A stretch of DNA of 64,000 nucleotides from Herpetosiphon gulosus (GTDB taxonomy: Bacteria > Chloroflexota > Chloroflexia > Chloroflexales > Herpetosiphonaceae), in assembly GCF_039545135.1 (NCBI RefSeq), contig NZ_BAABRU010000001.1, positions 248,001 through 312,000 on the forward strand, read 5' to 3'. Of this stretch, positions 17,539 to 26,740 are shown piece by piece. The notes beneath the pieces were generated by a model. It saw nothing but the letters and a program-made list of their open reading frames with translations, did no database searches and was not told the DNA's origin. Within the stretch, counting starts at the first letter, position 1. Each line of letters starts with the position of its first letter. A program made the translations under genes and the position numbers.

Positions 17539-18624
17539 ATGCAAAGCACCCGCATTGTTGACCCCGATCAACTGCCTGATCATCTACGTTTAGGGCGTTA
17601 TCTGGGCTTAACTGCCATCGCGATTTACGTTGGGCTATTTACAGGGGCTGGCCTGACTGTAATGATTCCCGATGCCTCGGATTTTATTATGCAATCAAAA
17701 ATTCCGCTCAGCGGTTTTGCGGTGCTGGTGCAAGGGTTGTTTTTCATCGCAGCTCGCTTTTTTGCCCGCCGCAATGAGATCAATCGTAGTATTTATCTTA
17801 TGATGCTTGGCTGTACCTTGTTGCCAATGACGATTACCTTTTTCAATCCAATTGAATGGCCACTCAGTGTTTTGTATGTTTTTTTGATGTTGATTATTGC
17901 AGTTCAATTTGTTAATAGCTATAACCTCAAGCGGATTAGTATTGTGGCTTGGCTTTCAATTTTTGTGATTGTATTTTTTGGCTTTCTCTTCAATGATCAA
18001 TATAACTATCCAAAAATCAATGTACTGTTGATTATGATTACCTCTGGTGCACCAATCGTCACCATGATTATTTCAATTTTGTTTAGTTTTCATCGCCGCT
18101 TGAATTTAACCTTGCGTGAAGTCAAACGGATTAATTATTCGCTAGAAGAATCGCGCGATTCGTTAGAACAACAGGTTGAGCAGCGCACCCAGCAATTGCA
18201 ACAGACGCTCGGCGAATTACAGCAACGCAACCAAGAGCAAGCGGCCTATGTTACCCAAATCGAGCAACAACGCCAAACCATTCGCGAATTAAGCGTGCCA
18301 GTGTTGCCAGTTAGCCGCGATACCTTGGTGCTGCCAATTGTCGGTACTGTTGAAAACGAACGTTTACGCGATTTACAGGCGATTGCCTTAGGCGAAATTC
18401 AACGCCGTCGTGCGCAACGCTTGTTGCTCGATGTCACAGGGCTTTCGTGGTTTGATAATGATGTGGCGGCTGGATTATTGCGATTGATCGATGCCGCTCA
18501 ATTACTCGGAGCCAAAGTTGCCTTGATTGGGGTGCGACCTGAAGTGGCCCAAGCCTTGGTCAATTTGGGCATCGTATTTGATAATGTGGCGATCTATCGC
18601 GATTTACAATCGGCATTGAACTAG
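17539..18624 (+). CDS. Membrane-anchored STAS domain (RsbR-like) protein
   Basis: 361 residues. The first 185 hold about six membrane helices, then a Gln-rich coiled coil (about 190-255) leads to a C-terminal STAS domain (about 255-361). RsbR-type STAS proteins form stressosomes and control partner-switching sigma-factor cascades. Here the segment LLLDVTGLSWFDNDVAAGLL aligns with the family's phosphorylation region and keeps one Thr (VTGL) but has Asp-Asn-Asp where a second acceptor is common. A membrane sensor joined to STAS fits an input module. No kinase or sigma partner is adjacent. AAGGAA precedes the ATG. Its stop overlaps the stop of the convergent gene. Confidence 0.85.
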   Translation: MQSTRIVDPDQLPDHLRLGRYLGLTAIAIYVGLFTGAGLTVMIPDASDFIMQSKIPLSGFAVLVQGLFFIAARFFARRNEINRSIYLMMLGCTLLPMTITFFNPIEWPLSVLYVFLMLIIAVQFVNSYNLKRISIVAWLSIFVIVFFGFLFNDQYNYPKINVLLIMITSGAPIVTMIISILFSFHRRLNLTLREVKRINYSLEESRDSLEQQVEQRTQQLQQTLGELQQRNQEQAAYVTQIEQQRQTIRELSVPVLPVSRDTLVLPIVGTVENERLRDLQAIALGEIQRRRAQRLLLDVTGLSWFDNDVAAGLLRLIDAAQLLGAKVALIGVRPEVAQALVNLGIVFDNVAIYRDLQSALN

Positions 18625-19796
18625 GGAAAAGGCCGAATTGCCCCCACATAGCGGCTGCTCCAATAGCTGTTGGATAAATCGGAAACTCGAATGCCTAAGC
18701 TCTCGGAGAGTGCCTGAATCACTTTGCCATTGCCTGCATAAATGCCCACATGGCTCACGCCTTTTTTATAGGTATTTTTGAAAAAAACAATATCGCCAGG
18801 CACTAAATCGCGGCGGCTGGCAACTTTCTCACCATAGCCACCTGTCCATTGTTCGGCGGCACTATGCGGCATGTCGATGCCCAATTTGCCATAAACATAC
18901 AGTACCAAGCCCGAGCAATCGAAACCACCGCGTGGAGTTTCGCCACCCCAAACGTAGGGATAGCCCACATATTTGCGAGCCAAACGTACCGCCTCAAGCG
19001 CATTGGGCGAGGCACTCAACGTTGGCACACGCCGCAAAATATAGGCATCGGCTTGCAATAATTCAGCTGCAACCCAACCCTCAGTGCCATTGTTGGTGCG
19101 CACATTGAACCAACCCTCACGCTGTTGCAACAAATTGACTTGGCCATGTTCAGCGGCCAAGGTTGTGATAATTTCAGCTTCAGTTTGCGGCTCGGCCCGA
19201 ACATTCGCCCGCTCAACCGTTAATCCAGCGATTAAAGCTGGGTTTGGATCGGCATGCAGATTGACTTGGGGCAGGGCTTGAGCCGAGCTGGCCAAGGCCA
19301 CATAACTATCATCAACCCAACCTAGCGCTCGTTGGGGCGTTACAACTTGCAGCCAGCCCTCAAAACGCCCAACCACTGTCAACGGCGTAGTGTTGAGCAA
19401 AATCGCCATGGGCAAATAATCAACGCTCGGGCCATCGCGCAAATTCAATTCCTCACTCGCAACCAAACCAGCAATCGTCGTGGTAAACACCGTATCAGCT
19501 GAAATCGAATCATAGAACAGCACACTAGCAGTTAACGGCAAGGTTTCAGGGATGTTTAAGGCCTGGGCTTCGAGTTCGGGGTTTAAGACGGGGGCTTGCC
19601 AATCGGCAGGAATTGGCGCATCGAGGGTTGCGCCGACGCGTACAATTTGCGGTGTGGTCGTTGCTCCAATTGGCGTGGGTGAGGTTGTAGGAAACGTCCA
19701 CCAAAGCAGCAACGGCACAGTTAACCCAGCGCCAAGCAATAACCCAGCGATCTGCAAGCGCCGACGATCCCGTGCTAGGATTGGCAATCGGGGCAT
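18621..19796 (-). CDS. SH3b-NlpC/P60 cell-wall hydrolase
   Basis: 391 residues. One N-terminal membrane anchor (about 16-34), two bacterial SH3 domains (about 105-170 and 185-248), and an NlpC/P60 peptidase domain (about 265-391). The nucleophile is Cys294 in GGFDCSGLV and the His is His349 in GVSHVGIY. The third catalytic position, often His, is Gln361. The family cuts gamma-D-Glu to diamino acid bonds in peptidoglycan stem peptides. It acts outside the membrane, held by the anchor. It follows the cupin gene by 15 bases with AAGGA in front of the ATG, so the two share a transcript. Confidence 0.93.
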   Translation of the reverse strand: MPRLPILARDRRRLQIAGLLLGAGLTVPLLLWWTFPTTSPTPIGATTTPQIVRVGATLDAPIPADWQAPVLNPELEAQALNIPETLPLTASVLFYDSISADTVFTTTIAGLVASEELNLRDGPSVDYLPMAILLNTTPLTVVGRFEGWLQVVTPQRALGWVDDSYVALASSAQALPQVNLHADPNPALIAGLTVERANVRAEPQTEAEIITTLAAEHGQVNLLQQREGWFNVRTNNGTEGWVAAELLQADAYILRRVPTLSASPNALEAVRLARKYVGYPYVWGGETPRGGFDCSGLVLYVYGKLGIDMPHSAAEQWTGGYGEKVASRRDLVPGDIVFFKNTYKKGVSHVGIYAGNGKVIQALSESLGIRVSDLSNSYWSSRYVGAIRPFP

Positions 19797-19811
19797 ATTG
19801 ACGAATCCTTG

Positions 19812-20261
19812 TTATTCAAAAATGATTCCATAGGCTTGATTCAGTTGCTGCAAAGTGGCAGCAGGCAGGGGCAAGCCAAATTCTTGAAGGGCATGGCTGA
19901 AATCATTGAAATAATATTCGAAACCTGCCGGAGCCGCAACTATTAATGCCACACAGGGACTCGTTCCAAGTGTGCGGAATGAATGCGGCACGCCCATTGG
20001 CAGCGTAACGGTTGCCCCCGTCTCAGCAACAATCGTCTCGCCATTGATCCTAAACTCAAAAACCCCCGCTTGGATAATAAAGGTTTTATCTTCGCGGGTA
20101 TGAATATGCTGCATCACATCAGTTCCAGGCAAACTGGTATATTCAAATAAAGAAAACGCTCCATCGGTATCTGAGCCAGTTAATTTGATCGCGACTTGGC
20201 TATGCTGGGTGTTTAACATGGGGCTTGCCAATACCGTGGTATGATCGGTCAACTGTAACAT
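19812..20261 (-). CDS. Cupin-fold protein
   Basis: 149 residues with one cupin barrel. Metal-binding motif 1 appears as HIHTREDKTFII, followed by FEFRINGE, and motif 2 as PMGVPHSFRTLG. Such single-domain cupins range from enzymes to sugar-binding regulators, and the substrate cannot be read from sequence. GGAGG precedes the ATG. It is the first gene of a likely operon with the NlpC/P60 hydrolase and is divergent from the methyltransferase-like gene across a short 63-base gap. Confidence 0.85.
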   Translation of the reverse strand: MLQLTDHTTVLASPMLNTQHSQVAIKLTGSDTDGAFSLFEYTSLPGTDVMQHIHTREDKTFIIQAGVFEFRINGETIVAETGATVTLPMGVPHSFRTLGTSPCVALIVAAPAGFEYYFNDFSHALQEFGLPLPAATLQQLNQAYGIIFE

Positions 20262-20324
20262 AGGCGACCTCCGCTGATTAGCTTAATTATAGACGCTGGC
20301 TTTGGCCCTGGCTATGGAGCTTTT

Positions 20325-21221
20325 ATGGGATTTGAAACTAATACTATTCGTTTTCTTTTGGAAGCCCGAAGTACTGGGGTGCAGTTCAAACAGAGTTTAA
20401 CCCTAGGCCGTCAGGGTATGCACCTTGGGGTTTATGATCTTCAACACGTTTTTGCTGAAACAGGGGAGACCCTGCCTACGATTGTGGCCCAAACGCTTAC
20501 CCGCGATGCAGTTGATGGTGAGCCAATGTTTGCTGAGCCATTGTTGCATTACCTAGGGGCGACGACCGCCGATTCAATTGATTTCTCGGATTATGAAGCA
20601 GCGACCATCTTGCACGATCTCAATCATCCCATCCCAGCCGAACTCCACGGGCGCTTTAGTTGTGTGATTGATGGCGGCACGCTTGAGCATATTTTCAATC
20701 TACCAATCGCCTTGCAAAATAGCCTCAATCTGGTGGCTGAGGGTGGCCATTTTCTGGCAATTACGCCCTGTAACAATATGGCAGGGCATGGCTTTTATCA
20801 ATTTTCACCAGAGTTATTTTGGCGGATTCTCACGCCTGAAAATGGCTATCAGCTTGAAAAAATGTATGTTTTTGAGATGTATCCGCATGCACCGTGGTAT
20901 CGCGTGCATGACCCTAAAGTGGTTGGTGGTCGGGTAACTTTGCAGAATCGTCGGCCTGCTTTTTTACTAGTTCAGGCTAAACGCACCAGTCCTACCCCAA
21001 TTGTCCAACTTAAAGTTCAGCAAAGCGATTATGTGAGTGTCTGGCAAGCGGGGGTTGGCGCTCAGCGGCGCTCATTGATTAAACGCGTCGCGGCCCCAAT
21101 TCGCCGCCGTTTACCAACCAAACTCAAAATTGGCTTACGAGCGCTTAGTTTTCGGCTCAAAGATGCGTTAAGTTTGATCCGCTCGCCCTATCGCGCAACG
21201 TATTACGATCGTTATAAGTAA
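20325..21221 (+). CDS. SAM-dependent methyltransferase-like protein
   Basis: 298 residues. The core DGGTLEHIFNLPIALQN (about residue 115) followed by VAEGGHFLAITPCNN resembles the acidic and post-core loops of class I methyltransferases, a type often found beside polysaccharide genes. The usual Gly-rich SAM loop is not obvious; ATTADSIDFSDYEAATILHD may replace it. The last 60 residues are strongly basic. Substrate unknown. Upstream it faces the cupin operon; downstream lies an 18-bp hairpin. Confidence 0.7.
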   Translation: MGFETNTIRFLLEARSTGVQFKQSLTLGRQGMHLGVYDLQHVFAETGETLPTIVAQTLTRDAVDGEPMFAEPLLHYLGATTADSIDFSDYEAATILHDLNHPIPAELHGRFSCVIDGGTLEHIFNLPIALQNSLNLVAEGGHFLAITPCNNMAGHGFYQFSPELFWRILTPENGYQLEKMYVFEMYPHAPWYRVHDPKVVGGRVTLQNRRPAFLLVQAKRTSPTPIVQLKVQQSDYVSVWQAGVGAQRRSLIKRVAAPIRRRLPTKLKIGLRALSFRLKDALSLIRSPYRATYYDRYK

Positions 21222-21232
21222 TGCTTAATGCG

Positions 21233-21282
21233 CAAGGCTCATGGATTAGGGCGATTCTTTTCTGCCTAATCCATGAGCCTTG
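21233..21282. terminator. Long hairpin between convergent genes
   Basis: CAAGGCTCATGGATTAGG (21233-21250) pairs perfectly with CCTAATCCATGAGCCTTG (21265-21282), an 18-bp stem with a 14-base loop, between the methyltransferase-like gene and the DUF983 gene. No clear U-tract; probably a bidirectional stop or an RNA-stabilising hairpin. Confidence 0.65.
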
Positions 21283-21290
21283 CCGTCGAT

Positions 21291-21662
21291 TTAGCCGCGT
21301 TCGTCTTTGCCAGTTTCTAGATCGCCAGTGGCAACCATTAAGCCAAGCCAGAGGCCACGCGCAAAGCGATAGAAGATGATATGGAAAATTGACATAACCA
21401 GTAATAATGCCAATAAGCCTTGCATCAACTGATCGCTCGCATAAATGACTAAGAAAATGCCACCAATAAAGCCCAAAAAGATCGTCAAGACAATATTGAT
21501 GCCCATTGCCCCAGTGCTTTGGTTGCCAGTGGCTTCGTAGCCAACCCCACAAGCGCTACAGGTTGGGTGAATATCGTAATAGCTGCGAAAAAGCTTACCC
21601 TTGCCACACAAGGGGCAACGCCCGATAAAGCCACGCAGCATTGCCAAGAGAAAATTACCCAT
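21291..21662 (-). CDS. DUF983 membrane protein
   Basis: 123 residues from ATG 21662, where AAGGA lies six bases upstream; an in-frame extension to 21761 has no ribosome site. The N-terminus carries a rubredoxin-like Cys pattern, RCPLCGKGKLF and CSACGVGYE, which should bind one metal ion, followed by two membrane helices. This is the DUF983 (PF06170) layout. Function is unknown; in other bacteria the family sits near cytochrome oxidase genes, which are absent here. Confidence 0.88.
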   Translation of the reverse strand: MGNFLLAMLRGFIGRCPLCGKGKLFRSYYDIHPTCSACGVGYEATGNQSTGAMGINIVLTIFLGFIGGIFLVIYASDQLMQGLLALLLVMSIFHIIFYRFARGLWLGLMVATGDLETGKDERG

Positions 21663-21839
21663 GATAGTCCTTAATGATCTGACGACGCTGCCAGATCGTC
21701 CTCTGCTAAAGCTCCGCTGCGAGGGTTCAACCCATTCAGCTGCGAGCAAATCGATAACCATAGTTGCAAACCAAGCTGATACTCCCTAGCATACCTGATT
21801 CTGTTGGTTTGTCTATCGAGTTTAGAGTGGAGAGATTAA
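21663..21839. other. Upstream region of the DUF983 gene
   Basis: The only structure I see is a short inverted repeat, GATCTG/CAGATC, near 21675-21696, just before the ribosome site. No convincing promoter. Confidence 0.4.
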
Positions 21840-22047
21840 TCGTTGAACCACGAAGAGCACAAAGAGCACGAAGGGCTGAAACTGCAAGGGTTGAAACCGC
21901 GAAGCGCACGAAGAACGCGAAAGCTTATTTTTAGCCACAGATTCACCCAGATTTGTTTGATTATGGTTCTGCTTCCTCATTCCTTATCTTTTGGAGCTCT
22001 GCGCCTCTGCGTTCACATCCTGACCTCTGACTCCTAGCCCCTGACCC
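21840..22047. repeat. Composite phrase island 6
   Basis: AACCACGAAGAGCACAAAG, GAGCACGAAGG, CGCGAAGCGCACGAAGAA, TTTAGCCACAGATTCACC, CTCTGCGCCTCTGCGTT, then CCTGACCTCTGACTCC and CTAGCCCCTGACCCC. The stop codon of the minus-strand recD2 gene (TAG, 22050-22048) is made by the last phrase. Confidence 0.75.
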
Positions 22048-24210
22048 CTATAATCTCTGTTTAAATCGCTGCTTCAACCCAGTAATCCGCTGCCCGCTGC
22101 GGCGTTGGGCAATTGCAAATTCGACCGCCTGCCAATCGCCAGTCAGAATGACCAATTGACGAGCGCGGGTGATGGCGGTATAGAGCAATGGTCGATTGAG
22201 CAGCGCATTGTAATAGCGCAGCATGGGCACAATCACCACGGGGTACTCGGAGCCTTGGGCTTTATGCACACTGATCGCATAGGCCAACGCTACTTCATCA
22301 AATTCATTCCATTGATAGACGACGCTGCGGGTATCATCAAAATAGACGCTGACCGTGCGTTCTTCGAGATCAATTGTTTGAATCAAGCCTAAATCGCCGT
22401 TGCTCACATCGAGATCGTAATTGTTGCGGGTTTGAATCACTCGATCGCCTTCACGAAAAAGCGTGCCTGCAATCGTTGTTTCTTGGCGCTTTGGGCTGGG
22501 TGGATTGAGCGCTGCTTGGAGTTGGCTGTTTAATTCAAGCACGCCAGCCGCACCGCGATGGGTTGCCGCCAAAACCTGAATATCGCGCAAGGGATCAAAT
22601 TGGGGAAACTGGCGCGGAATACGGGTGGTCAATAACTCGACAATCATCGCGCTACATTCAGCAGGGTTACTACGTGGAAACCAATAGAAATCGCCTTGAT
22701 TGACGCTAGGTGATTGACCTTGGTTGATCGCATGAGCATTGGTGATGATCTGGCTATCGGCGGCTTGGCGAAAAATTGTATCCAAATGCACGGTCGTGAT
22801 GCTGTTGCTGGCCAACAAATCGCGTAATACGGCTCCTGGCCCAACTGCTGGCAGTTGATCAGGGTCGCCCACCAAGAGCAAATGGGTGGTCGGAGCCAAA
22901 GCCTTGACCATATGATGCGCCAGCAAAATATCGAGCATTGAGGTTTCGTCAATCACGACCAAATCGGCGGCGAGTTGGTTATGCTCGTTGCGACCCCAGC
23001 GATCGTTGCCAGCCCCACCGCTATATTCGAGGGTGCGATGAATGGTCGCGGCTGGATGATCGGTGGTTTCGGCCAGCCGCCGTGCTGCACGTCCGGTTGG
23101 GGCAGCCAAAATTGTGCGCAGCCCGACCTGTTGCAGCAAGGCCAAAATTGCCCGTACCGTGGTGGTTTTGCCAGTGCCGGGTCCGCCAGTGAGCAACACT
23201 ACTTTTGAGCGGAGCACGGCTAGTACAGCTTCGGCTTGGCGTTGGCTCAAATCGAAACTAGCATTATGCAATTGACGCATAATAATTGGATCGCTTTGCT
23301 GCTTGAAACGCAATTGAATCGCGCTGGGGAGGTTTTGCAAGCGCTGGAGGTTATGCGCCAACTCGGTTTCAGCATGATAATAGGCTGGTAAGTAGACTAA
23401 ATCGCCATCAAGCACCAACAAAACTGCTTCGGTTGCCACCGCTAATTGTTCGGCGATTAGCTTGCGTGGTAATTCTAGAATGGTTTGAGTTTGCTCGATT
23501 AACTCGGCCTGTGGCAAGGCGCAATGGCCTTCGGTATTGGCGACAGTGCTGAGGGTATAGCGCAAGCCTGCAATTACTCGACTAGGAGCATCACGCGCTA
23601 CGCCCAAGGCTTGGGCAATTTGGTCGGCTGTTGGAAAACCAATCCCTTCAATTTCTAAGGCGAGGCGATAGGGGTCGTGTTGCACAATCTGGCTGGCCTG
23701 CTCGCCATAATGTCGAAAAATCCGTAAGGCTAAACCAGTCGTCAGCCCAACTGCTTGGCCTAATTCCAGCAAAGCTTTGATTGAGCGTTGTTCCTGCCAC
23801 GCAGCGATAATGGCAGCGATTTTCTTGGTGCCTAAACCTTTGACTTCCCGCAGCCGCTCGGGCGTTTGATCAAGCACATCAAGCGTGGTTTCGCCAAAGG
23901 TATCAGCGATGCGTTGGGCATTGACTGGGCCAATGCCTGGCAACAAGCCCGAAGCTAAATAGCGCACGATACTTTCGTTGCCAGTTGGGCGAGCAGTTTG
24001 ATAGCTGGTAACCTCAAATTGTCGTCCATGAGTCCGATGTTCGATCCATTGACCTGCGAGTTGCAAGCTTTCGCCAACTTGCACATCGGGCAAGCGCCCA
24101 ACAATCGTGATCACGCTGCGCTGACCTTGGGCTTTCAAACGCGCCACGGTATAGCCCGTTTCATCCGAGCGATAGGTGATGCGTTCTAAACTGCCTGTTA
24201 GTTGATCCAT
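22048..24210 (-). CDS. recD2: RecD2-family DNA helicase
   Basis: 720 residues from ATG 24210; a TTG six codons earlier is possible, but neither has a clear ribosome site. The N-terminal OB-like region (SLERITYRSDETGYTV) and tandem helix-hairpin-helix segments (GIGPVNAQRIA, GLGTKKIAAI) are characteristic of RecD2, the form found without RecBC. The superfamily 1B motor has Walker A GGPGTGKTTT, DETSMLD, and VHKAQGSEYPVV. It unwinds DNA 5' to 3'. RecBC is not in this window. It follows the exopolysaccharide cluster but is separated from it by a hairpin. Confidence 0.93.
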   Translation of the reverse strand: MDQLTGSLERITYRSDETGYTVARLKAQGQRSVITIVGRLPDVQVGESLQLAGQWIEHRTHGRQFEVTSYQTARPTGNESIVRYLASGLLPGIGPVNAQRIADTFGETTLDVLDQTPERLREVKGLGTKKIAAIIAAWQEQRSIKALLELGQAVGLTTGLALRIFRHYGEQASQIVQHDPYRLALEIEGIGFPTADQIAQALGVARDAPSRVIAGLRYTLSTVANTEGHCALPQAELIEQTQTILELPRKLIAEQLAVATEAVLLVLDGDLVYLPAYYHAETELAHNLQRLQNLPSAIQLRFKQQSDPIIMRQLHNASFDLSQRQAEAVLAVLRSKVVLLTGGPGTGKTTTVRAILALLQQVGLRTILAAPTGRAARRLAETTDHPAATIHRTLEYSGGAGNDRWGRNEHNQLAADLVVIDETSMLDILLAHHMVKALAPTTHLLLVGDPDQLPAVGPGAVLRDLLASNSITTVHLDTIFRQAADSQIITNAHAINQGQSPSVNQGDFYWFPRSNPAECSAMIVELLTTRIPRQFPQFDPLRDIQVLAATHRGAAGVLELNSQLQAALNPPSPKRQETTIAGTLFREGDRVIQTRNNYDLDVSNGDLGLIQTIDLEERTVSVYFDDTRSVVYQWNEFDEVALAYAISVHKAQGSEYPVVIVPMLRYYNALLNRPLLYTAITRARQLVILTGDWQAVEFAIAQRRSGQRITGLKQRFKQRL

Positions 24211-24312
24211 AGTTAAGTCAGAAGGCAAAAATCAAAAGTCAATACTTGTAATATTATCCCAATCGGTACCTATGGTGTCAACTGCATAGATCGAATCTCA
24301 GTCTAAACAACG

Positions 24313-24346
24313 AAGAGGTCGAGGATCAACTGATCCCCGACCTCTT
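24313..24346. terminator. Terminator at the end of the exopolysaccharide cluster
   Basis: AAGAGGTCGAGGATCA (24313-24328) pairs with TGATCCCCGACCTCTT (24331-24346) with one mismatch. It lies 16 bases beyond the BcsB-like stop codon. No strong U-tract. Confidence 0.6.
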
Positions 24347-24361
24347 AACTGGCCCTTCGTT

Positions 24362-26671
24362 CTAAATTCGGCGTTGCTTGCGTTTACGGGCTGCTTGAAT
24401 GATCACGATTACCGAAATGATGACCATTACCACCAATAGCCCCGCAATAGCATACAAAATCCATTGGGGCTTTGCGGGTGGTATAACTTCACGATAAATC
24501 GGATCATCTTGATTTTCGCCAAGGGCATCGTTGGCAATCCCAGCAGTATCGCCAGTGACCGTCGGATCTTCGACGCTGATTTGTTGATCGTTGACGATTG
24601 CCAAGCTGCCGTTGAGCCGCGTGCGCAGGCGCGAAGTCGTCAAGGCATTGCCCGACCATTGCACGCCTTGGTCAGTACTACCGAGCACCGCCAAAATGCT
24701 GCGCTGCTCGTTCCATGGCGAACGCATAAATTCCAAGTAGCCAAGGCTCAATTCGGGCGGAATCCGATAGACCACCCGACTATTGCCAAGGGTTGGGTGC
24801 TTGCTACCTTGAGCAAATGGCGCAGGAATAATCGGCTGTAAGGCTGGATCTTGCAAAATAGCATGATCAGGCGCTTGACCAACCAAAATCAAGTCATGAT
24901 TCGCTTGGACGCTGGTAACTTGCTCGGGATTGACCGCGCGTAATTCGATAAACGCTGGGTCAAGGCTATCTCCCAAGGCTGTGGCTAGTTGACCTGCAAC
25001 CGTCCAGCTAGCTGGGTCATCGCTTGGCACAACAAAGGCCAAATTTTTCAAGGTATTGCTGATCGTCAATGGCTCAAGGAAGGTAGCCAAATTGCGCAAC
25101 ACCACCGAACGCCCACGGGTGGCCCGAACCGGAATCCCAATCATCGAATCTGCTCGTAGCGTGTACCAAATCCCGGCAAGGTTGGGATCAACACAAGGCG
25201 TATTGGGAATTAAGTTGGCGCTGATCGTGATCCGGTTGCGGCCAACATTCAAGTTGCCACGCGCAATCGGCACGCGGCCAACCCCATTTTGGGCGGTAGT
25301 ATCGTCGAAGCGAATCGAGCCTGCTGGCCGATCGTTGACGCGCACCATCATCGCCGAAACTGAATAATCGAGCAATGCTGAGTGGGCGAAATGAACTTCG
25401 ATATAGCCATCGTCGTTCATCTCATAGCCGCTGGGCATATCGACATTCAGTTCAAAGGTATGCCCACCAATCCCAAATTCCGAAACCGTTTCGAAGCCAA
25501 GGCTACGGAAGCTGCGTTCGACGGTCAAGCCAGTGCTTGGCACATCGGTAATTTGCAAATTCAAGGTTTTGGTGAGCACTTCGGGCGAATTAACTTCGGC
25601 GACTACGGCAATTGAAGGCTCGCTGCTAGCGCGAACATTGCCGGTGCTAAATGCCTTGGCCGCTTTGATCACGCCTTCGTCATCGTTGCCGCTGAGCGCT
25701 AAAACCACCCGTTGTTGGTTCCAAGGCGAGGTTGCCATTTGAATAATGCCGTCGGCGGCTTGGGCTTCGCTTAGATTAAAGCCTTCGGCTCCACTGCCCT
25801 CAGCAAAATCTACAGCATCCAAATTCTCGAAATTGGCGGCTTGGCCCACGAAAATCAAGTGTGATTCGGTGCGCAAGGTTGGTGAAAGCACACTTTCGGC
25901 AATCAACGGCACTTGAATTCGGCTTGAGGTAATGCTGCCAACTTTGGCGGCCACAATCAAGCCTGCTTCAAGCTCGGCGGCGCTGGCGTTGTTGGGCACA
26001 ATAATCGTGGCAACATCTGGCTCAAGCGGCGAATCTTGAAAGATTGGGCGGGGCAGTTGTTTAACATCAGTTGAAAGTGTGCCCAAGGTGTGCGGCAATT
26101 TGAGCGATGAGGTTGCCCGAATGATCACGCTGGTTTGGCTATCGTTGCCACAATTCAAGCCAGCATCGAGCAAAATGCCCAAGGTATGAGCGCCATCGAT
26201 GCGGGTTGAGGTATAGGCAGTTTGCGAAATGGGGATGGTTACTTGGCGTGGGCCTGAGCGATCTAAGAAAATTCGTTCAAGCTGCACGTTGTTAAATTGC
26301 ACATCCATTGAGCCAGCAAAAAACTGGACGTTTTCTTCGCTGCTGACGGCGCTGCCTGAAACGAAGGTTTCAAAATCGAGCGTAATCGCTGCGCCTGGCT
26401 CTAATTTCCAAGTATTTGGCAGGCGAATGTTGATATAACGGGCATTAAATGGCCCTTCCATCGAATCTTCGCGAGCGCCAAGCTGAGCAAAGGTCACAGT
26501 ATCGCTATCGGTAACCACAGGCGTAACCGTTGCTTGGTTAAGCGGGGCTGCCGAAGTTGTTGCTGGAATGGGATTAAGGCTGGTGCGAGCAGCCTGTGAA
26601 ACCATTGGCAAGCTGGCAAAAAGACCCAGCGCCACGGAAAAAAGCAGAAAAACGCGCACTAAACGAACCAT
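24362..26671 (-). CDS. BcsB-like cellulose synthase accessory protein
   Basis: 769 residues. A signal peptide (1-27) and one C-terminal helix (about 735-757) with a basic tail anchor a large extracytoplasmic body. The body holds two similar halves, each with a carbohydrate-binding-like beta domain and an alpha/beta domain (VNSPEVL, LILVGQAPDHA, LIFVGQAANFE), matching BcsB (PF03170), which guides nascent glucan out of the BcsA channel. The GT2 enzyme two genes upstream is the obvious partner, but it lacks a PilZ domain, so c-di-GMP activation in the BcsA manner is not indicated. AAGGAG precedes the ATG. Confidence 0.85.
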   Translation of the reverse strand: MVRLVRVFLLFSVALGLFASLPMVSQAARTSLNPIPATTSAAPLNQATVTPVVTDSDTVTFAQLGAREDSMEGPFNARYINIRLPNTWKLEPGAAITLDFETFVSGSAVSSEENVQFFAGSMDVQFNNVQLERIFLDRSGPRQVTIPISQTAYTSTRIDGAHTLGILLDAGLNCGNDSQTSVIIRATSSLKLPHTLGTLSTDVKQLPRPIFQDSPLEPDVATIIVPNNASAAELEAGLIVAAKVGSITSSRIQVPLIAESVLSPTLRTESHLIFVGQAANFENLDAVDFAEGSGAEGFNLSEAQAADGIIQMATSPWNQQRVVLALSGNDDEGVIKAAKAFSTGNVRASSEPSIAVVAEVNSPEVLTKTLNLQITDVPSTGLTVERSFRSLGFETVSEFGIGGHTFELNVDMPSGYEMNDDGYIEVHFAHSALLDYSVSAMMVRVNDRPAGSIRFDDTTAQNGVGRVPIARGNLNVGRNRITISANLIPNTPCVDPNLAGIWYTLRADSMIGIPVRATRGRSVVLRNLATFLEPLTISNTLKNLAFVVPSDDPASWTVAGQLATALGDSLDPAFIELRAVNPEQVTSVQANHDLILVGQAPDHAILQDPALQPIIPAPFAQGSKHPTLGNSRVVYRIPPELSLGYLEFMRSPWNEQRSILAVLGSTDQGVQWSGNALTTSRLRTRLNGSLAIVNDQQISVEDPTVTGDTAGIANDALGENQDDPIYREVIPPAKPQWILYAIAGLLVVMVIISVIVIIQAARKRKQRRI

Positions 26672-26695
26672 GCGAACTCCTTGCGAGACAATAGG

Positions 26696-26722
26696 CCAGC
26701 GTAACGCGCTGTTACGCTGGCA
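26696..26722. other. Intercistronic hairpin between asnB and the BcsB-like gene
   Basis: GCCAGCGTAAC (26696-26706) pairs perfectly with GTTACGCTGGC (26712-26722) across a five-base loop. There is no U-tract, so partial termination or mRNA processing is more likely than full termination. Confidence 0.55.
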
Positions 26723-26740
26723 GTGTTGGTGGCACGTCGA

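Noticed and set aside
24208-24228. TTG start for recD2 six codons upstream
   Set aside because: Neither start has a ribosome site, and the ATG places the first domain at the usual distance.
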